Part shown: positions 53,358 to 62,954 of the stretch, one piece after another
Layout: the number at the start of each line of letters is the position of its first letter
How positions within the stretch are numbered: the stretch's first letter is position 1
NCBI GenBank assembly: GCA_024402665.1
Contig: JAKSTI010000005.1
Location: 32,146 to 96,145, forward strand
Direction of reading: 5' to 3'
DNA length: 64,000 nucleotides
From: Treponema sp.
GTDB taxonomy: Bacteria > Spirochaetota > Spirochaetia > Treponematales > Treponemataceae
The notes under the pieces: model-generated
The model's input: only the letters and a program-made list of their open reading frames with translations
Told to the model about the DNA's origin: nothing
Database searches by the model: none
Program-made: the position numbers and the translations under genes

Positions 53358-55634
53358 CTATTTTCTTCTTGGGCGGGCAGGTCTGGAACTATTGAATCTT
53401 GGGTTTCCTTTATTTGGTTTTCCAGATTTGTTGTTCTGTCTTGCCGCTGCCCTTTCGTTGGCTTCTTTGTAAGCTTCAATTTGTTGTGGTGAATAGAAAC
53501 CATCTTTCCAGTTGAATCTTGAGATATCTGGTAATGGCTGACCTTTTATCATAGCAGTTGTAATTGCCTTAATCTGACTTCTTGAAACTTTAGTTTTTGA
53601 AAAGTCGATCAGCAATTTCTTGAAGCCCGAAGATGTAATAAAGTTTGCTTTATCTGCAATACAGAATGGTTCTTCTGGCATTACAAAAGAACCGTCCTGT
53701 GTTGAGTTTACTTTGAATACGGATTCTTCTTTATCTTCAAAATATGTAAAATCATAATCTGAAGGAAGTTTGAAACGCATTCGAAAAAGCGCAGGATAAG
53801 CAAAAATTGGGACCAGGACTCTGGAGCGTACATTTGCTTCATATGTTGCTTCAAGATTACGTCTTGAATTTTCATATGGCATAATAAATGCTCCAATGTT
53901 CTGGTTTTCCAACCATGATACAGCCCATCTATTGAAAGTATATAAATAAGGTCCTGCAATCATATTAACTTTTTTTGATTTAAGCATGTTAATATGAGCA
54001 ATATTATTTACTACAAAATTGAAATATCCATCTGCTACAAGTGTTTCAAGATTCTTTGCCAGTTCATCTTCCTGAGCAGCAGAACAGAAAGGATCCAGTG
54101 AAATATATGTCTGTTTTTTTGAGAAAGGCAAAACTGTCTTGTGATTTAATAAATCGTAAGAAGTTTCTGAGTTATATTCAATAATAACACGAACTGGATT
54201 TAAGCCCTGAACAGCAAATACATCAGCAATAGAAGATACCTGAACATATACCCCATCTGGGAAATAATTCAGCTCATTATTTTCTACAGGAGTAATATCA
54301 AGAATTGGTAATCTTTCATCTTTTGGCTGCTTTCTGAAACGTCCAATATCATTTGGTAAAACTCTTGAATAGCGTTTTGATCCAGCTTTAATCTGGAGAA
54401 GGTAAACTTCATCTCCTGCAGTAAATCCGCCAGGAATATCAATCCAGCGTTTTTCACCATCTTTTGTTTCTTCAATTTCTACCGTGCGAATTTTATGACT
54501 TACACGACCAGTATCATCTTTTTTGTGAAGACGAATTGAATCACCTGGATCTGGGTCATAAGAACCGCCTTTAAGATTAGCCATCTGGATTTTAAGTTGT
54601 TCTGCAGGAGTATCTGGCGCTGCATTCTGAAGGATTGCTTCTTTTAATTCCTTTTCAGCAGGTTTTACTGAAGCAATTTTTCCAAGATAAATACCTGTAC
54701 CACCAGCCTGATCAGGATTCAAAATTTTGGAAGCTGCATTATCAACACCTTCTTTTAAGTTTTCAAATCCATACCAGTAAGTAGTTTTAGTTCTGGCAAA
54801 ATCAGATGCAAGCATACGTTTACCGGCTGCAATTGCACCTTTTTTATCTTCTTTGTAGTGATCAATAACATAACGATAGGCACCTACAACGCTTCCAACA
54901 TATTCAGCACTTTTCATGCGACCTTCAATTTTGAAAGAATCAACACCAGCTTCAATTAAAGCTGGAATCTGATCAATAAGCTGTAAGTCACAAGGAGAGA
55001 AATAATAGCCCTGTTTAATACCGCCAGGAACTTCGGCAGTATAAAAACGGCGGCAAGCCTGTGCACACATACCTCTGTTTGCAGACTTACCACCTAAAAA
55101 GCTTGAGAATAAACACAAACCTGATTCACTGACACAAAGAGCACCATGTACAAATACTTCAAGATCTGCACCAGTTTCAAGTTTGATTTTTTTAATTTCT
55201 TCAAGACCTAATTCTCTTGCGAGAACCATTCTTTTAACGCCATTGTTCTGTAATAATTTAACGGCATTAGAACTTTCTACATTCATCTGTGTAGAAGCAT
55301 GCAATTCCAAATCAGGGAAGAATTCCTGAGCCATACGCATAACAGCATAATCCTGAACAATAAGACCATCAGGTTTTACTTCATTTAAATATGACAAAAA
55401 TCTGTATAAACGTTCAGTTTCTCGTTCTTCACAAACAGTGTTTACTGTTACATAAATCTTTTTATTCTGTCTATGCAATGAGTCTACAGCTGCTTCAAAC
55501 TGGTTCCATGCAAAGTTTGTAGTACGCATACGCGCATTAAAACTTTTCAATCCTAAATAAACGGCATCGGCACCTTCACCAATTGCAGCATCAAGAGATT
55601 CTAAATTTCCCGCAGGAGCTAATAATTCTACCAT
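53358..55634 (-). CDS. U32-family peptidase / collagenase-like protein
   Basis: 758 residues. N-terminal U32 domain with ELLAPAGNLESLDAAIGEGADAVYLG-type opening, DLELHASTQMNV, EVFVHGALCVSESG and the Cys cluster in RGMCAQACRRFY, then a DUF3656-like middle and a second barrel-like half (SFKIEGRMKSAEYV, about 215-240), and a basic tail. The family includes RlhA and TrhP, which hydroxylate rRNA and tRNA, so RNA modification is as likely as proteolysis. A TATATT box (55642-55647) ends 7 nt before the ATG with no ribosome site, perhaps another leaderless start. Confidence 0.88.
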   Translation of the reverse strand: MVELLAPAGNLESLDAAIGEGADAVYLGLKSFNARMRTTNFAWNQFEAAVDSLHRQNKKIYVTVNTVCEERETERLYRFLSYLNEVKPDGLIVQDYAVMRMAQEFFPDLELHASTQMNVESSNAVKLLQNNGVKRMVLARELGLEEIKKIKLETGADLEVFVHGALCVSESGLCLFSSFLGGKSANRGMCAQACRRFYTAEVPGGIKQGYYFSPCDLQLIDQIPALIEAGVDSFKIEGRMKSAEYVGSVVGAYRYVIDHYKEDKKGAIAAGKRMLASDFARTKTTYWYGFENLKEGVDNAASKILNPDQAGGTGIYLGKIASVKPAEKELKEAILQNAAPDTPAEQLKIQMANLKGGSYDPDPGDSIRLHKKDDTGRVSHKIRTVEIEETKDGEKRWIDIPGGFTAGDEVYLLQIKAGSKRYSRVLPNDIGRFRKQPKDERLPILDITPVENNELNYFPDGVYVQVSSIADVFAVQGLNPVRVIIEYNSETSYDLLNHKTVLPFSKKQTYISLDPFCSAAQEDELAKNLETLVADGYFNFVVNNIAHINMLKSKKVNMIAGPYLYTFNRWAVSWLENQNIGAFIMPYENSRRNLEATYEANVRSRVLVPIFAYPALFRMRFKLPSDYDFTYFEDKEESVFKVNSTQDGSFVMPEEPFCIADKANFITSSGFKKLLIDFSKTKVSRSQIKAITTAMIKGQPLPDISRFNWKDGFYSPQQIEAYKEANERAAARQNNKSGKPNKGNPRFNSSRPARPRRK

Positions 55635-55665
55635 ACAGAGAAATATAACACAAAATTAACTGTTA

Positions 55666-56742
55666 TTAAAGTGTTCCAGCGGACGACTCACCAATAGTCC
55701 ATAAATCACCAGAGTTCCCAACAGGATATTTAAAATCAGGATTATTCTTTGCTTCTTTCAAAACATCTCTTACATCCGTTCTTAAAAACACCTTGCCATT
55801 ACTCTTTGAAATAACATTCATTGCGTATTCCAGTTCACCACCTTCATAAATCCCACTGGCAGAAACTAAATCGGCATACCCTTCAAACTTTTTCCCCCAC
55901 TCTGTTACTTTTTCTTCGCGATACATAACACAATCCAAAATAGACTCATCTGCAGAGTTTCTCAACAAAATAATATCTGTTTTATTCCCCAACGCAGTTG
56001 TTTCACTTTCAGACCATAAATCTCTTACTCCATTAGTTGAATACCCGGAATATGCCAAAGACAAATTAGATTCGTTTTCGTTTATGCACCCATTACCACG
56101 ATTCCTTAAATGCAGCACCAAAACTTCACCTTGTTTAACTTCCACAGGCGGAAATTCAAACTTAGCTTCTTCACCATCATTTGCACTTACAAATTCCAAT
56201 CCAGCCAGATTCCCCGCACTTAAAGCAACAAATTCAACATACTCGTTTCGATAGATACCTTCAGCTTTTTCATCCTTTCTCTGAGAAGAGACAGACTCTG
56301 TTTGAAATTCGGTAATAATCATTTTTGGAACATGAGAATTATATCCTTTAAAAGGAACCAGAAAAGTTAGAGAATTTCCAGTTTCATCAGTAACGGAACC
56401 AAAAAGTTCATAAGACTTTCCAATTTCCATTTCCTCTTCCATAATCACAGACACTCGGGTTTTGCTTTCATCATAAGAGACATTAGAACCAACATTATGG
56501 TCTTCTCCACAACTAATCACATTAACATCAAGTTTGACTTCTTCAGAAAAATAAAGAGAGACAGTATTGGCGTCTTCAACAATTACTTTTTGAATCTGGG
56601 GCGGTTTGTAGTCTCCTCCAAGAATCTGAATCCCTGACTCAGTAATCTTACAAGACACCGGCATCACCGAAAAAATAACAATGGAAACAATCACAGAAGT
56701 TTCCAGCAGGAGTTTCAAAATAATCTTAATCTTTTCTTTCAT
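55666..56742 (-). CDS. Exported protein with Ig-like and lamin-tail-like regions
   Basis: 358 residues. N-terminal hydrophobic helix (about 8-27) ends PVSC, so either a signal or a poor lipobox. Next a SbsA/Big-like module (KVIVEDANTVSLYFSEEVKLD, GKSYELFGSVTDETGN, about 45-130), then a region (IITEFQTES, NEYVEFVALSAGNLAGLEFV, VLVLHLRNRG, 140-300) that follows the lamin-tail-domain pattern common in secreted bacterial proteins. Likely periplasmic or surface-exposed. GAGGT before the ATG. Family call is tentative. Confidence 0.6.
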   Translation of the reverse strand: MKEKIKIILKLLLETSVIVSIVIFSVMPVSCKITESGIQILGGDYKPPQIQKVIVEDANTVSLYFSEEVKLDVNVISCGEDHNVGSNVSYDESKTRVSVIMEEEMEIGKSYELFGSVTDETGNSLTFLVPFKGYNSHVPKMIITEFQTESVSSQRKDEKAEGIYRNEYVEFVALSAGNLAGLEFVSANDGEEAKFEFPPVEVKQGEVLVLHLRNRGNGCINENESNLSLAYSGYSTNGVRDLWSESETTALGNKTDIILLRNSADESILDCVMYREEKVTEWGKKFEGYADLVSASGIYEGGELEYAMNVISKSNGKVFLRTDVRDVLKEAKNNPDFKYPVGNSGDLWTIGESSAGTL

Positions 56743-56772
56743 TAAGTACCTCTATAATGAATTTAGAAAAGA

Positions 56773-56812
56773 TTTAAAAAAAAACGCAATTTATTAAAAA
56801 ATAAATTGCGTT
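56773..56812 (-). terminator. Rho-independent terminator of the DUF2259-like gene
   Basis: Perfect 13-bp stem AACGCAATTTATT / AATAAATTGCGTT (56783-56795 and 56800-56812) with a 4-nt loop. Read leftward it is followed by a T-run (56773-56782), so it ends transcription of the gene at 56856-57563. Confidence 0.9.
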
Positions 56813-56855
56813 AAAAATCATAATTGGTAGTATTTAAAATCTTTTTGTAAATTAG

Positions 56856-57563
56856 TTATTTAATTTCAGCAGCTTCAACCATGTATCTTACAGAAATACC
56901 AGAATCATCCTGCTGAGTTTTTTCTACAACGAAAATAAAATTCTTTTCAGAAGCATCACACATAATGCGTTCAATCTTATATCCGCTGATTCCTTTTCTA
57001 ACAATGTCAGGATTACCAACTTTTTTAGTTGCAATCACATTTCCATCAGCATCTCTCTTTTCTACAAGAATATAGAATGAAGATTTAACATTCTTTCCAC
57101 TATTATATACAGTTGAAACTAACTGCACTGTATAAGTAGCAGCTTTGTCTGAAGAATCTCTAAAATCCTTGAAGACAATTTTATCTTTTCCTGTTTTATC
57201 TGCATCATCACAAATATAAAGCACGTGATCAGCATTAGCAGGTTCAGTTGGAAGTTTTTTGAAATAATAGTAACTTTTAGCTTCAAGTGATTCATAAACT
57301 TCAATTCCAGTTTTTTCTGAAGTTACTGGACTTGGTTTTGTTCTAAAAACACCGCCATCAACATAATCATTTTTAGCAATGTCTACCTGATATATTTCTG
57401 CCCAACCCTGATATTTCTTATCTGTGCGTCCGTACTGTCCAAAAACGTAATATTTGCCGTCTTTTGTAAATCCTTTATCAACAAAAGTTGCAACATCTCC
57501 TGCAGGAAGCAACATCAAAGCAATTGTACAAATAAGGCCACATAAAAATAATTTTTTCATCAC
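56856..57563 (-). CDS. DUF2259-like exported protein
   Basis: 235 residues with a signal peptide (about 1-21). The mature start GDVATFVDKGFTKDGKYYVFGQYG, then YQGWAEIYQVDIAKNDYVDGGVF, fits DUF2259, a predicted secreted family found in treponemes. Function unknown; the sequence pattern suggests a beta-rich periplasmic protein. GGAGGAAA before the ATG and its own terminator downstream make it monocistronic. Confidence 0.72.
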   Translation of the reverse strand: MMKKLFLCGLICTIALMLLPAGDVATFVDKGFTKDGKYYVFGQYGRTDKKYQGWAEIYQVDIAKNDYVDGGVFRTKPSPVTSEKTGIEVYESLEAKSYYYFKKLPTEPANADHVLYICDDADKTGKDKIVFKDFRDSSDKAATYTVQLVSTVYNSGKNVKSSFYILVEKRDADGNVIATKKVGNPDIVRKGISGYKIERIMCDASEKNFIFVVEKTQQDDSGISVRYMVEAAEIK

Positions 57564-57617
57564 TATTTCCTCCCGGAAAATTTCATCTTTTTTATTTTCG
57601 GAATAAAATTTAAAGTC

Positions 57618-57646
57618 TTTACTAATATTTCCTTAGACGTTAATAT
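57618..57646 (+). promoter_or_regulatory. Promoter of the 271-residue membrane protein, leaderless type
   Basis: -35 TTTACT (57618-57623), 17 nt, -10 TAATAT (57641-57646), then exactly 6 nt to the ATG at 57653. No ribosome site. Confidence 0.55.
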
Positions 57647-57652
57647 TTTATT

Positions 57653-58468
57653 ATGACTTTAAGAACCAGAAACAGAATCACTATCAGTATTTTTTTACTC
57701 TCGTCAATTCTTTTATTTATTTTCTGTATTTTATTTACTATTACATATTCAAAGGGGATTATTGCTCCCGAAGTTACAAATTTTGCTTATAAAAATGGAT
57801 TTTCTCTTCTTGAATACAATCCAATCTGCGTGATTTTATCTATTTTTATTCTGGTACTTTTTGTAGCAACAACAACAATCATCATTTACAGAAGTTTTGT
57901 AAAAACTCAGGCTCCGGAAATCAACTTTTTGCTTTTATTTTCAATTTCGTGTATTGCAGACAGTTTTAGAATTATGATTCCTTTACTGAATCTTTCTAAT
58001 ACATATTCTGAACTTTACATCTTCTGCGGAAATGCAACTTTGTTTTCTATGCTCCTGGCCCCAATTTCGATTTTCTTTACAGTAATCATAAATGATGCTG
58101 AATTCAAACAGAACATAGAAAAATTTCTTTTGATTTTAATAGTACTTGCCGCAATGATTGGAAATCTGATTCCTTTGAACACAGCAGTCACACTTCCAAA
58201 TTACGCAGTTTCTTACAGCTATAAAAACGCCATCACAATTTATTCGGTGATTATTTATAGTGCCGCCCTGATTGCCCTTTTCTTAATAAATAAATCAAAA
58301 CTGTATAGCCAGAAAACTACAATCGGATTACTTTTGATTATTTTAGGCCGAATGTCTCTTTTTTCTTCTTACAACGCCCTGCTTCTTGGAATTTCCGTGA
58401 TTCTTCTTTTTACAGGCCCATTCCTTTATTTAAAAGAATTGCACAATCAATATTTGTGGAATGACTAA
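57653..58468 (+). CDS. Seven-helix membrane protein of unknown function
   Basis: 271 residues with about seven hydrophobic segments from residue 10 to 262 and short polar ends (LRTRNR start, HNQYLWND end). The layout resembles the membrane part of 7TM sensor proteins such as 7TMR-DISM or MASE-type modules, but no output domain is attached. Nothing else in the sequence gives a function. Converges with the giant TPR gene 10 nt later. Confidence 0.65.
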   Translation: MTLRTRNRITISIFLLSSILLFIFCILFTITYSKGIIAPEVTNFAYKNGFSLLEYNPICVILSIFILVLFVATTTIIIYRSFVKTQAPEINFLLLFSISCIADSFRIMIPLLNLSNTYSELYIFCGNATLFSMLLAPISIFFTVIINDAEFKQNIEKFLLILIVLAAMIGNLIPLNTAVTLPNYAVSYSYKNAITIYSVIIYSAALIALFLINKSKLYSQKTTIGLLLIILGRMSLFSSYNALLLGISVILLFTGPFLYLKELHNQYLWND

Positions 58469-58478
58469 TTCAGATTTA

Positions 58479-61400
58479 TTAGAGATTTTCGTTATCTGTC
58501 AAAGTTTTTGGAATCACATTGTAAATTGATGGTTCAAACTCTGTGATTGGAGAAACAATGTATTTGATATTTTCCTGAGCAAGATTACTTCCATCAAGGC
58601 GCAACAACGACTTCTGATCTCTTGTTAATGAATCCCATGCTTTAAGAGACTGCTGCAACTGAATGATTGCCTGTGCATTCTTTGAACTGTCTCCTGTGCG
58701 TTTTGCAAGACGGTACATTGAAACACCATAGTTATTTGTTGCGTATAAGTAAGTTGTAATTAAATCTGCATCAACAACACTTGTCTGAGGGAAGATTGAA
58801 CCGCTGTTTTCTGCAATAGTTTCTGAAAGTTCAGATACAAGCTGTTCATAATAACCTTCAGCCGCATAATCATCACTTCTAAGAGACAAAGTATTTCCCA
58901 TTGCAAGAAGAAGATTCTGTTCTTTCTTAATACCTTCGCCGGCTTTCATAAATTCACCAAGAGCATGACCATAATCTTTGCTGTTGTAGTGAATGTAACC
59001 AAGACGATAGCGTATCTTCTGATTATCGTAACCTAAGGCAATTCCTTCTTCGTAATTATTAAGTGCAGTATCGTAATCAGCAGCGGCAAAGTAATTAATG
59101 TCTGCCAGATCTGCATAAAGATGTCCAATCTGTTCATTTCCTTCAAAACCGGCAATTTCTTTTTCTTTTGTGTAAATAGAAATACCTTTTGAATATTCTT
59201 CCTGGGCACGAAGCACATCCATTGTCTTAATATAATTTTCACCAAGAAGTCTGTATGAATCAATATATTTGTAAATGTCACGGCGTTTAAGATGAGGCGC
59301 ATCATTGAATTTTTCTACAGCCTGCTGCAATGAAGCTTCAACGTAAGCAGGATCATTTGTGCGCACATAATAATTTCCAAGATTGTAATAAGCAACAGGA
59401 TTATCGCCATCAAGTTTGATTGCACGATTCAACAGTTTAAGAACATCTTCAATTTTTTCACGCAAATATTCTTCTGATGGAGCAAGATTTCCATAAAGCT
59501 TATCAAGAAGGTAACCACTAAGTTCAGTCCAGTCTTCACCACCAAGAGATTTTTCCCGTTCAGTGAATTTTTCTTTATAGTAGAGAACCTGAGACAATTC
59601 ATCTTTACGGATATAGTAGCGCATCAATCTTGATTCATACAAATCTGTAATACCATTGCGTTCAATAAGATGAGCATACTGTTCCATAGCAAGATCAAGT
59701 TTTTCAGGATCTTTTTCAGTTCCCCAGTCAAGGTAAACATCACCAAGAAGAAGAGTTGCATCATTATCATTTACATGGTAATCAAGAACTTCTCGCTTGA
59801 TAATTTCTTCTGCTGCCTCATAATTTGCAAGATCATCCATTTCCATGCGGGCATATTCAAGACCAGCTTCCTTATCATGATTAAAGTGATTAAGGATATT
59901 TTTGTACATTCGTTCTGCACGCTGATACTGCTTCTTGTTTCTATAACCTCTGGCATATTTAAAGAACCAGTCTTTCTTCTTTTTATACTCAGCCGCTTTC
60001 TGGAAATAAATTTCAGACTGAGGATATTCATCTGCTTCAAGGAAGGCATAACCCTGTTTGTAATAACTGTTAGCCTGCATTGGCATATAAATACAATATT
60101 TTGAGAACTGGAAAAGACCAAACAAAACAAACAGCATTACAATACCAACCAGCATACCTGGAAGGATTCTGTTTCTAAGCTGATATGAAATTGATTTTTT
60201 ATATGCTTCGTATTCTTCTGCAGTTCTGTGTTCAAAGTCGCGAGGTACAGGAATTGATGTATCAAGCATCTTTTCAAGTAAACCGGCTACTTGTCTTGCA
60301 GGAGCTTTATTTAAGATTTTTTCGATGATTTCAAATTCTGCATCATCAGTGAATTCGTCCTGAACAATAAGGTTTTCAAAAGCAAGACGAACATTCAAAG
60401 GATATTCAGCAAGATTCTTAAGGAACTGTTTGTACTGAGCATCACTTAATGTATTTGGAGGTAACTCATCCCCTTCTTTTGCGCCAGAGAAATCTGGAAC
60501 ATCAAGATCAGCGGCTTTTTTTGCAGGTTTCTGTTCATGACTAAGTTTGGCAGTTTCAACATCAGTAAAACCAGAGATTTCAAAGTCTGAGCCTTCCATT
60601 GCAAATTCATCTGCATCGCCCATTTCAAAATCGCCGCCAAGCTGAGAATCAGTTTCTTTTATACCAAAGTCAATGTCATCATCCATTCCAGAAGTATCAA
60701 ATACTTCAACTGGAGCATTTTCATCATCAAAACCTTCACCAGAGTCTTCTTCAAGATCATATTCTGGAATTTCATCAGTCTGTGCATCAAGATCCATAGG
60801 TTCAGACTGTTCAAAACCATCTGGCATATCTGCAAGGCCACTAAAGTCAGAAAGAGCTTCGGCTTCTGCATCAGAATCAAAAGCAGGTGTATCTAAATTA
60901 TCAGAATCAAAATCTGGAACAGAGAATGAATCATCCCCTGCAGCAGAGTCTGAACCGGAACTAAAGTCTGTGTCTGTATCAGTTCCAAAATCTGTGTCGG
61001 CAGCAAAATCTGTGTCTGTACCAAAATCTGTACCAGCATCAAAATCAGAACCGGCAGCAAAATCTGTGTCAGAACCAAAATCGGTACCGCCACCAAAATC
61101 TGTATCACCACCAAAGTCTGTATCTGTACCAAAGTCCGCACCAGAATCAAAATCACCAGCGGAACCAGAATCAGTATCAAAACTTGTGTCACTGCCAAAA
61201 TCATCAGGAAGATCAAGATCGCCTAATGAATCAAAATCGTCTCCTGCAGAAGCGGCAAAATCGGTGCCGGCAGAAGAAGAATCTGGTGTATCAAAATCAT
61301 CTGGAAGAGATAAATCGTCTAAAGGTTCAAAGTTAGTTTCACCCGCCGCAGAAGGTTCATCAAAAGAATCTGCTGGTTCAGGAATTTCGTCTAAAGATTC

Positions 61401-62117
61401 ATCAAAAGAATCTGCAAAAGGCTCTGGCTCTGGTTCAGGAACAGGTTCTGCCGCTTTAGTAGGAGCACCCATTATTTCATCTAAACTAAGAGCCGCACCA
61501 GGAGTTGTATCAACAGGGGCAACAGGTTCTGGCTCAGGGACTTCAGCAGCATCTGGAATCTCTTCTGCCATTTCTTCTATATAGTTATCATCAGTGGAAG
61601 TTTCTTCTTCAACAGGAGGTTCTTCTTCTGCACCTTCTGAACCATCAAAACCGGCAGAATTAAGAAGAGCTTCAAAACTCATATCTGCAACAGAAACTAC
61701 TTCTTCAACAGGTTCACTTTCCTGAACAACTTCTTCTTCAGGTTCATCCATGAACATAGAAAGGTCTGGCATTCCCAAACCATCATCTGCGGCAGTATCT
61801 GGAATAATTGGATTTATGATTGAAGATAAATCTGGCGCTTCAAAAGATGGGGCATCTGCACTATTATCAGCAGAATCAGATTTGCCACCACCAATACCAG
61901 TAATTTCAGAAAGGTCATCATCAACAGCACTATCTTCTGCAGGTGCTGCAATTTCAGGCATACCAAGAACAAATTCTTCAGAGTCGTCTTTATCAGGAAT
62001 TCCTTTTGGAATAGGGACACGAACAGGCTTTTCCCCACGAGAGCTACGAAGGGTTAGTTCATCACCAAGAGACTGAATATCATTTTCGAATTTTTTAAGC
62101 TGACTTAAGCCTGGCAT
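58479..62117 (-). CDS. Giant membrane-spanning TPR protein with Asp/Phe/Gly repeat region
   Basis: 1212 residues. The N-terminal 560 residues are acidic and low-complexity, with an Asp-Phe-Gly repeat block at about 322-388. A folded segment follows (SDAQYKQFLKNLAEYPLNVRLAFE, 560-640), one transmembrane helix (about 648-672, PGMLVGIVMLFVLFGLFQFSK), then TPR repeats through the end (AYYNLGNYYVRTND, RLGYIHYNSKDYGHALGEF). The TPRs should be extracytoplasmic and the acidic arm cytoplasmic. Similar TPR proteins occur in other treponemes; function unknown, probably scaffolding. Confidence 0.8.
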   Translation of the reverse strand: MPGLSQLKKFENDIQSLGDELTLRSSRGEKPVRVPIPKGIPDKDDSEEFVLGMPEIAAPAEDSAVDDDLSEITGIGGGKSDSADNSADAPSFEAPDLSSIINPIIPDTAADDGLGMPDLSMFMDEPEEEVVQESEPVEEVVSVADMSFEALLNSAGFDGSEGAEEEPPVEEETSTDDNYIEEMAEEIPDAAEVPEPEPVAPVDTTPGAALSLDEIMGAPTKAAEPVPEPEPEPFADSFDESLDEIPEPADSFDEPSAAGETNFEPLDDLSLPDDFDTPDSSSAGTDFAASAGDDFDSLGDLDLPDDFGSDTSFDTDSGSAGDFDSGADFGTDTDFGGDTDFGGGTDFGSDTDFAAGSDFDAGTDFGTDTDFAADTDFGTDTDTDFSSGSDSAAGDDSFSVPDFDSDNLDTPAFDSDAEAEALSDFSGLADMPDGFEQSEPMDLDAQTDEIPEYDLEEDSGEGFDDENAPVEVFDTSGMDDDIDFGIKETDSQLGGDFEMGDADEFAMEGSDFEISGFTDVETAKLSHEQKPAKKAADLDVPDFSGAKEGDELPPNTLSDAQYKQFLKNLAEYPLNVRLAFENLIVQDEFTDDAEFEIIEKILNKAPARQVAGLLEKMLDTSIPVPRDFEHRTAEEYEAYKKSISYQLRNRILPGMLVGIVMLFVLFGLFQFSKYCIYMPMQANSYYKQGYAFLEADEYPQSEIYFQKAAEYKKKKDWFFKYARGYRNKKQYQRAERMYKNILNHFNHDKEAGLEYARMEMDDLANYEAAEEIIKREVLDYHVNDNDATLLLGDVYLDWGTEKDPEKLDLAMEQYAHLIERNGITDLYESRLMRYYIRKDELSQVLYYKEKFTEREKSLGGEDWTELSGYLLDKLYGNLAPSEEYLREKIEDVLKLLNRAIKLDGDNPVAYYNLGNYYVRTNDPAYVEASLQQAVEKFNDAPHLKRRDIYKYIDSYRLLGENYIKTMDVLRAQEEYSKGISIYTKEKEIAGFEGNEQIGHLYADLADINYFAAADYDTALNNYEEGIALGYDNQKIRYRLGYIHYNSKDYGHALGEFMKAGEGIKKEQNLLLAMGNTLSLRSDDYAAEGYYEQLVSELSETIAENSGSIFPQTSVVDADLITTYLYATNNYGVSMYRLAKRTGDSSKNAQAIIQLQQSLKAWDSLTRDQKSLLRLDGSNLAQENIKYIVSPITEFEPSIYNVIPKTLTDNENL
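60954..61154 (-). repeat. Asp-Phe-Gly hexamer repeat block within the TPR gene
   Basis: About a dozen in-frame units of the type (G/A)x(D/G)TDF, mostly 18 bp, with many synonymous differences. Coding for a disordered, highly acidic segment with evenly spaced Phe residues. Confidence 0.85.
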
Positions 62118-62126
62118 ACTACTTTA

Positions 62127-62156
62127 ATTTTACCCCACAATCCCCACAAATTACAA
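62127..62156 (-). promoter_or_regulatory. Promoter of the TPR gene, near-leaderless
   Basis: Leftward: -35 TTGTAA (62151-62156), 18 nt rich in G, -10 TAAAAT (62127-62132), then 9 nt to the ATG at 62117. Predicted leader is 2-3 nt; no ribosome site. Confidence 0.5.
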
Positions 62157-62178
62157 GTAGACAATATTAAATCTTTTA

Positions 62179-62205
62179 TAAACTTATTAATTCTAATGCC
62201 GATAA
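62179..62205 (+). promoter_or_regulatory. Sigma-28 (FliA)-type promoter with leaderless start
   Basis: TAAACTTA (62179-62186), exactly 11 nt, and a perfect GCCGATAA (62198-62205): 6/8 and 8/8 to the TAAAGTTT-N11-GCCGATAA consensus. The ATG at 62213 begins 7 nt after the -10 box and has no ribosome site. This places the next two genes in the flagellar late regulon by sequence. Confidence 0.72.
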
Positions 62206-62212
62206 ATTAATT

Positions 62213-62941
62213 ATGAAAAAGAATAAATTTCTTATTGCCTCTTTTATTATAGCATTATTTTCTTCTTTTGGACAACTTTTTGCAGCAGAAGAAATTAACT
62301 ATCAGCCTTATGAACTGGACAAATTGATTCATGAAATTGAAAAACCATGTGGTCCGGTAGTGACAGAGGATTATATTATTTTTACAGCCGCACCAACCAG
62401 CCGTTATGTTGGAATTGCATTTGATTTTGAAAACTATCAGGTTGTACATCCGTTTAAATTATTCTCTTCTATAGATGAGGAAGGAAACAAAACACCAAGA
62501 TACCTTTTTTACTGCTATGAACGCCATCACAAAATTTCTGAAATCAGTTACAGACTTGTAATTGATGGACTTTGGACAGTAGACCCGCTGAATCCAAAAA
62601 AATATTATGACGACGATATTAATCTTTACTTTTCTAAAGTTGAAGATCCGGGCAGCATTAAAGTTTATACTCAGGTAACAAGCGACGATAAAGTAAAGTT
62701 TATTTATAAAGGTAAAAGTGGAGAAAAAATCAGACTTGCAGGCACTTTCTGTAATTGGGATTCGTGGATTTATGAACTTAAGGAAACAGCACCCGGGTTC
62801 TATGAATTAACATTACCATTACCAACAGGAAAATATTATTACAACTATTATGTAGGCTTAACACCAATTGTAGATTCAACAAATCCTGAAAAGGCATTTA
62901 CAAAAGACGGAAGAAGCGTTTCGGTAATAGAAGTAAAATAA
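62213..62941 (+). CDS. Exported protein with glycogen-binding (AMPK/CBM48-like) domain
   Basis: 242 residues with a signal peptide (about 1-24, ending LFAAEE). The C-terminal part (about 155-242) is an isoamylase-N/AMPK-beta-type carbohydrate-binding module: VKFIYKGKSGEKIRLAGTF, CNWDSWIYELKE, PGFYELTLPLPTGKYYYNYYV, DSTNPEKAFTKDGRSVSVI. No catalytic glycosidase domain. The N-terminal half also shows beta-strand sequence (YVGIAFDFENYQVVHPF), perhaps a second module. Expected in the periplasm. Driven by a sigma-28-type promoter, so linked to motility gene control. Confidence 0.78.
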   Translation: MKKNKFLIASFIIALFSSFGQLFAAEEINYQPYELDKLIHEIEKPCGPVVTEDYIIFTAAPTSRYVGIAFDFENYQVVHPFKLFSSIDEEGNKTPRYLFYCYERHHKISEISYRLVIDGLWTVDPLNPKKYYDDDINLYFSKVEDPGSIKVYTQVTSDDKVKFIYKGKSGEKIRLAGTFCNWDSWIYELKETAPGFYELTLPLPTGKYYYNYYVGLTPIVDSTNPEKAFTKDGRSVSVIEVK

Positions 62942-62954
62942 TCGGCAGGATCTT

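Noticed and set aside
60673..61584. Long rightward Ser/Pro-rich frame (303 codons) opposite the TPR gene
   Set aside because: Explained by the repetitive acidic coding on the other strand; composition is pure low complexity with no start signal.
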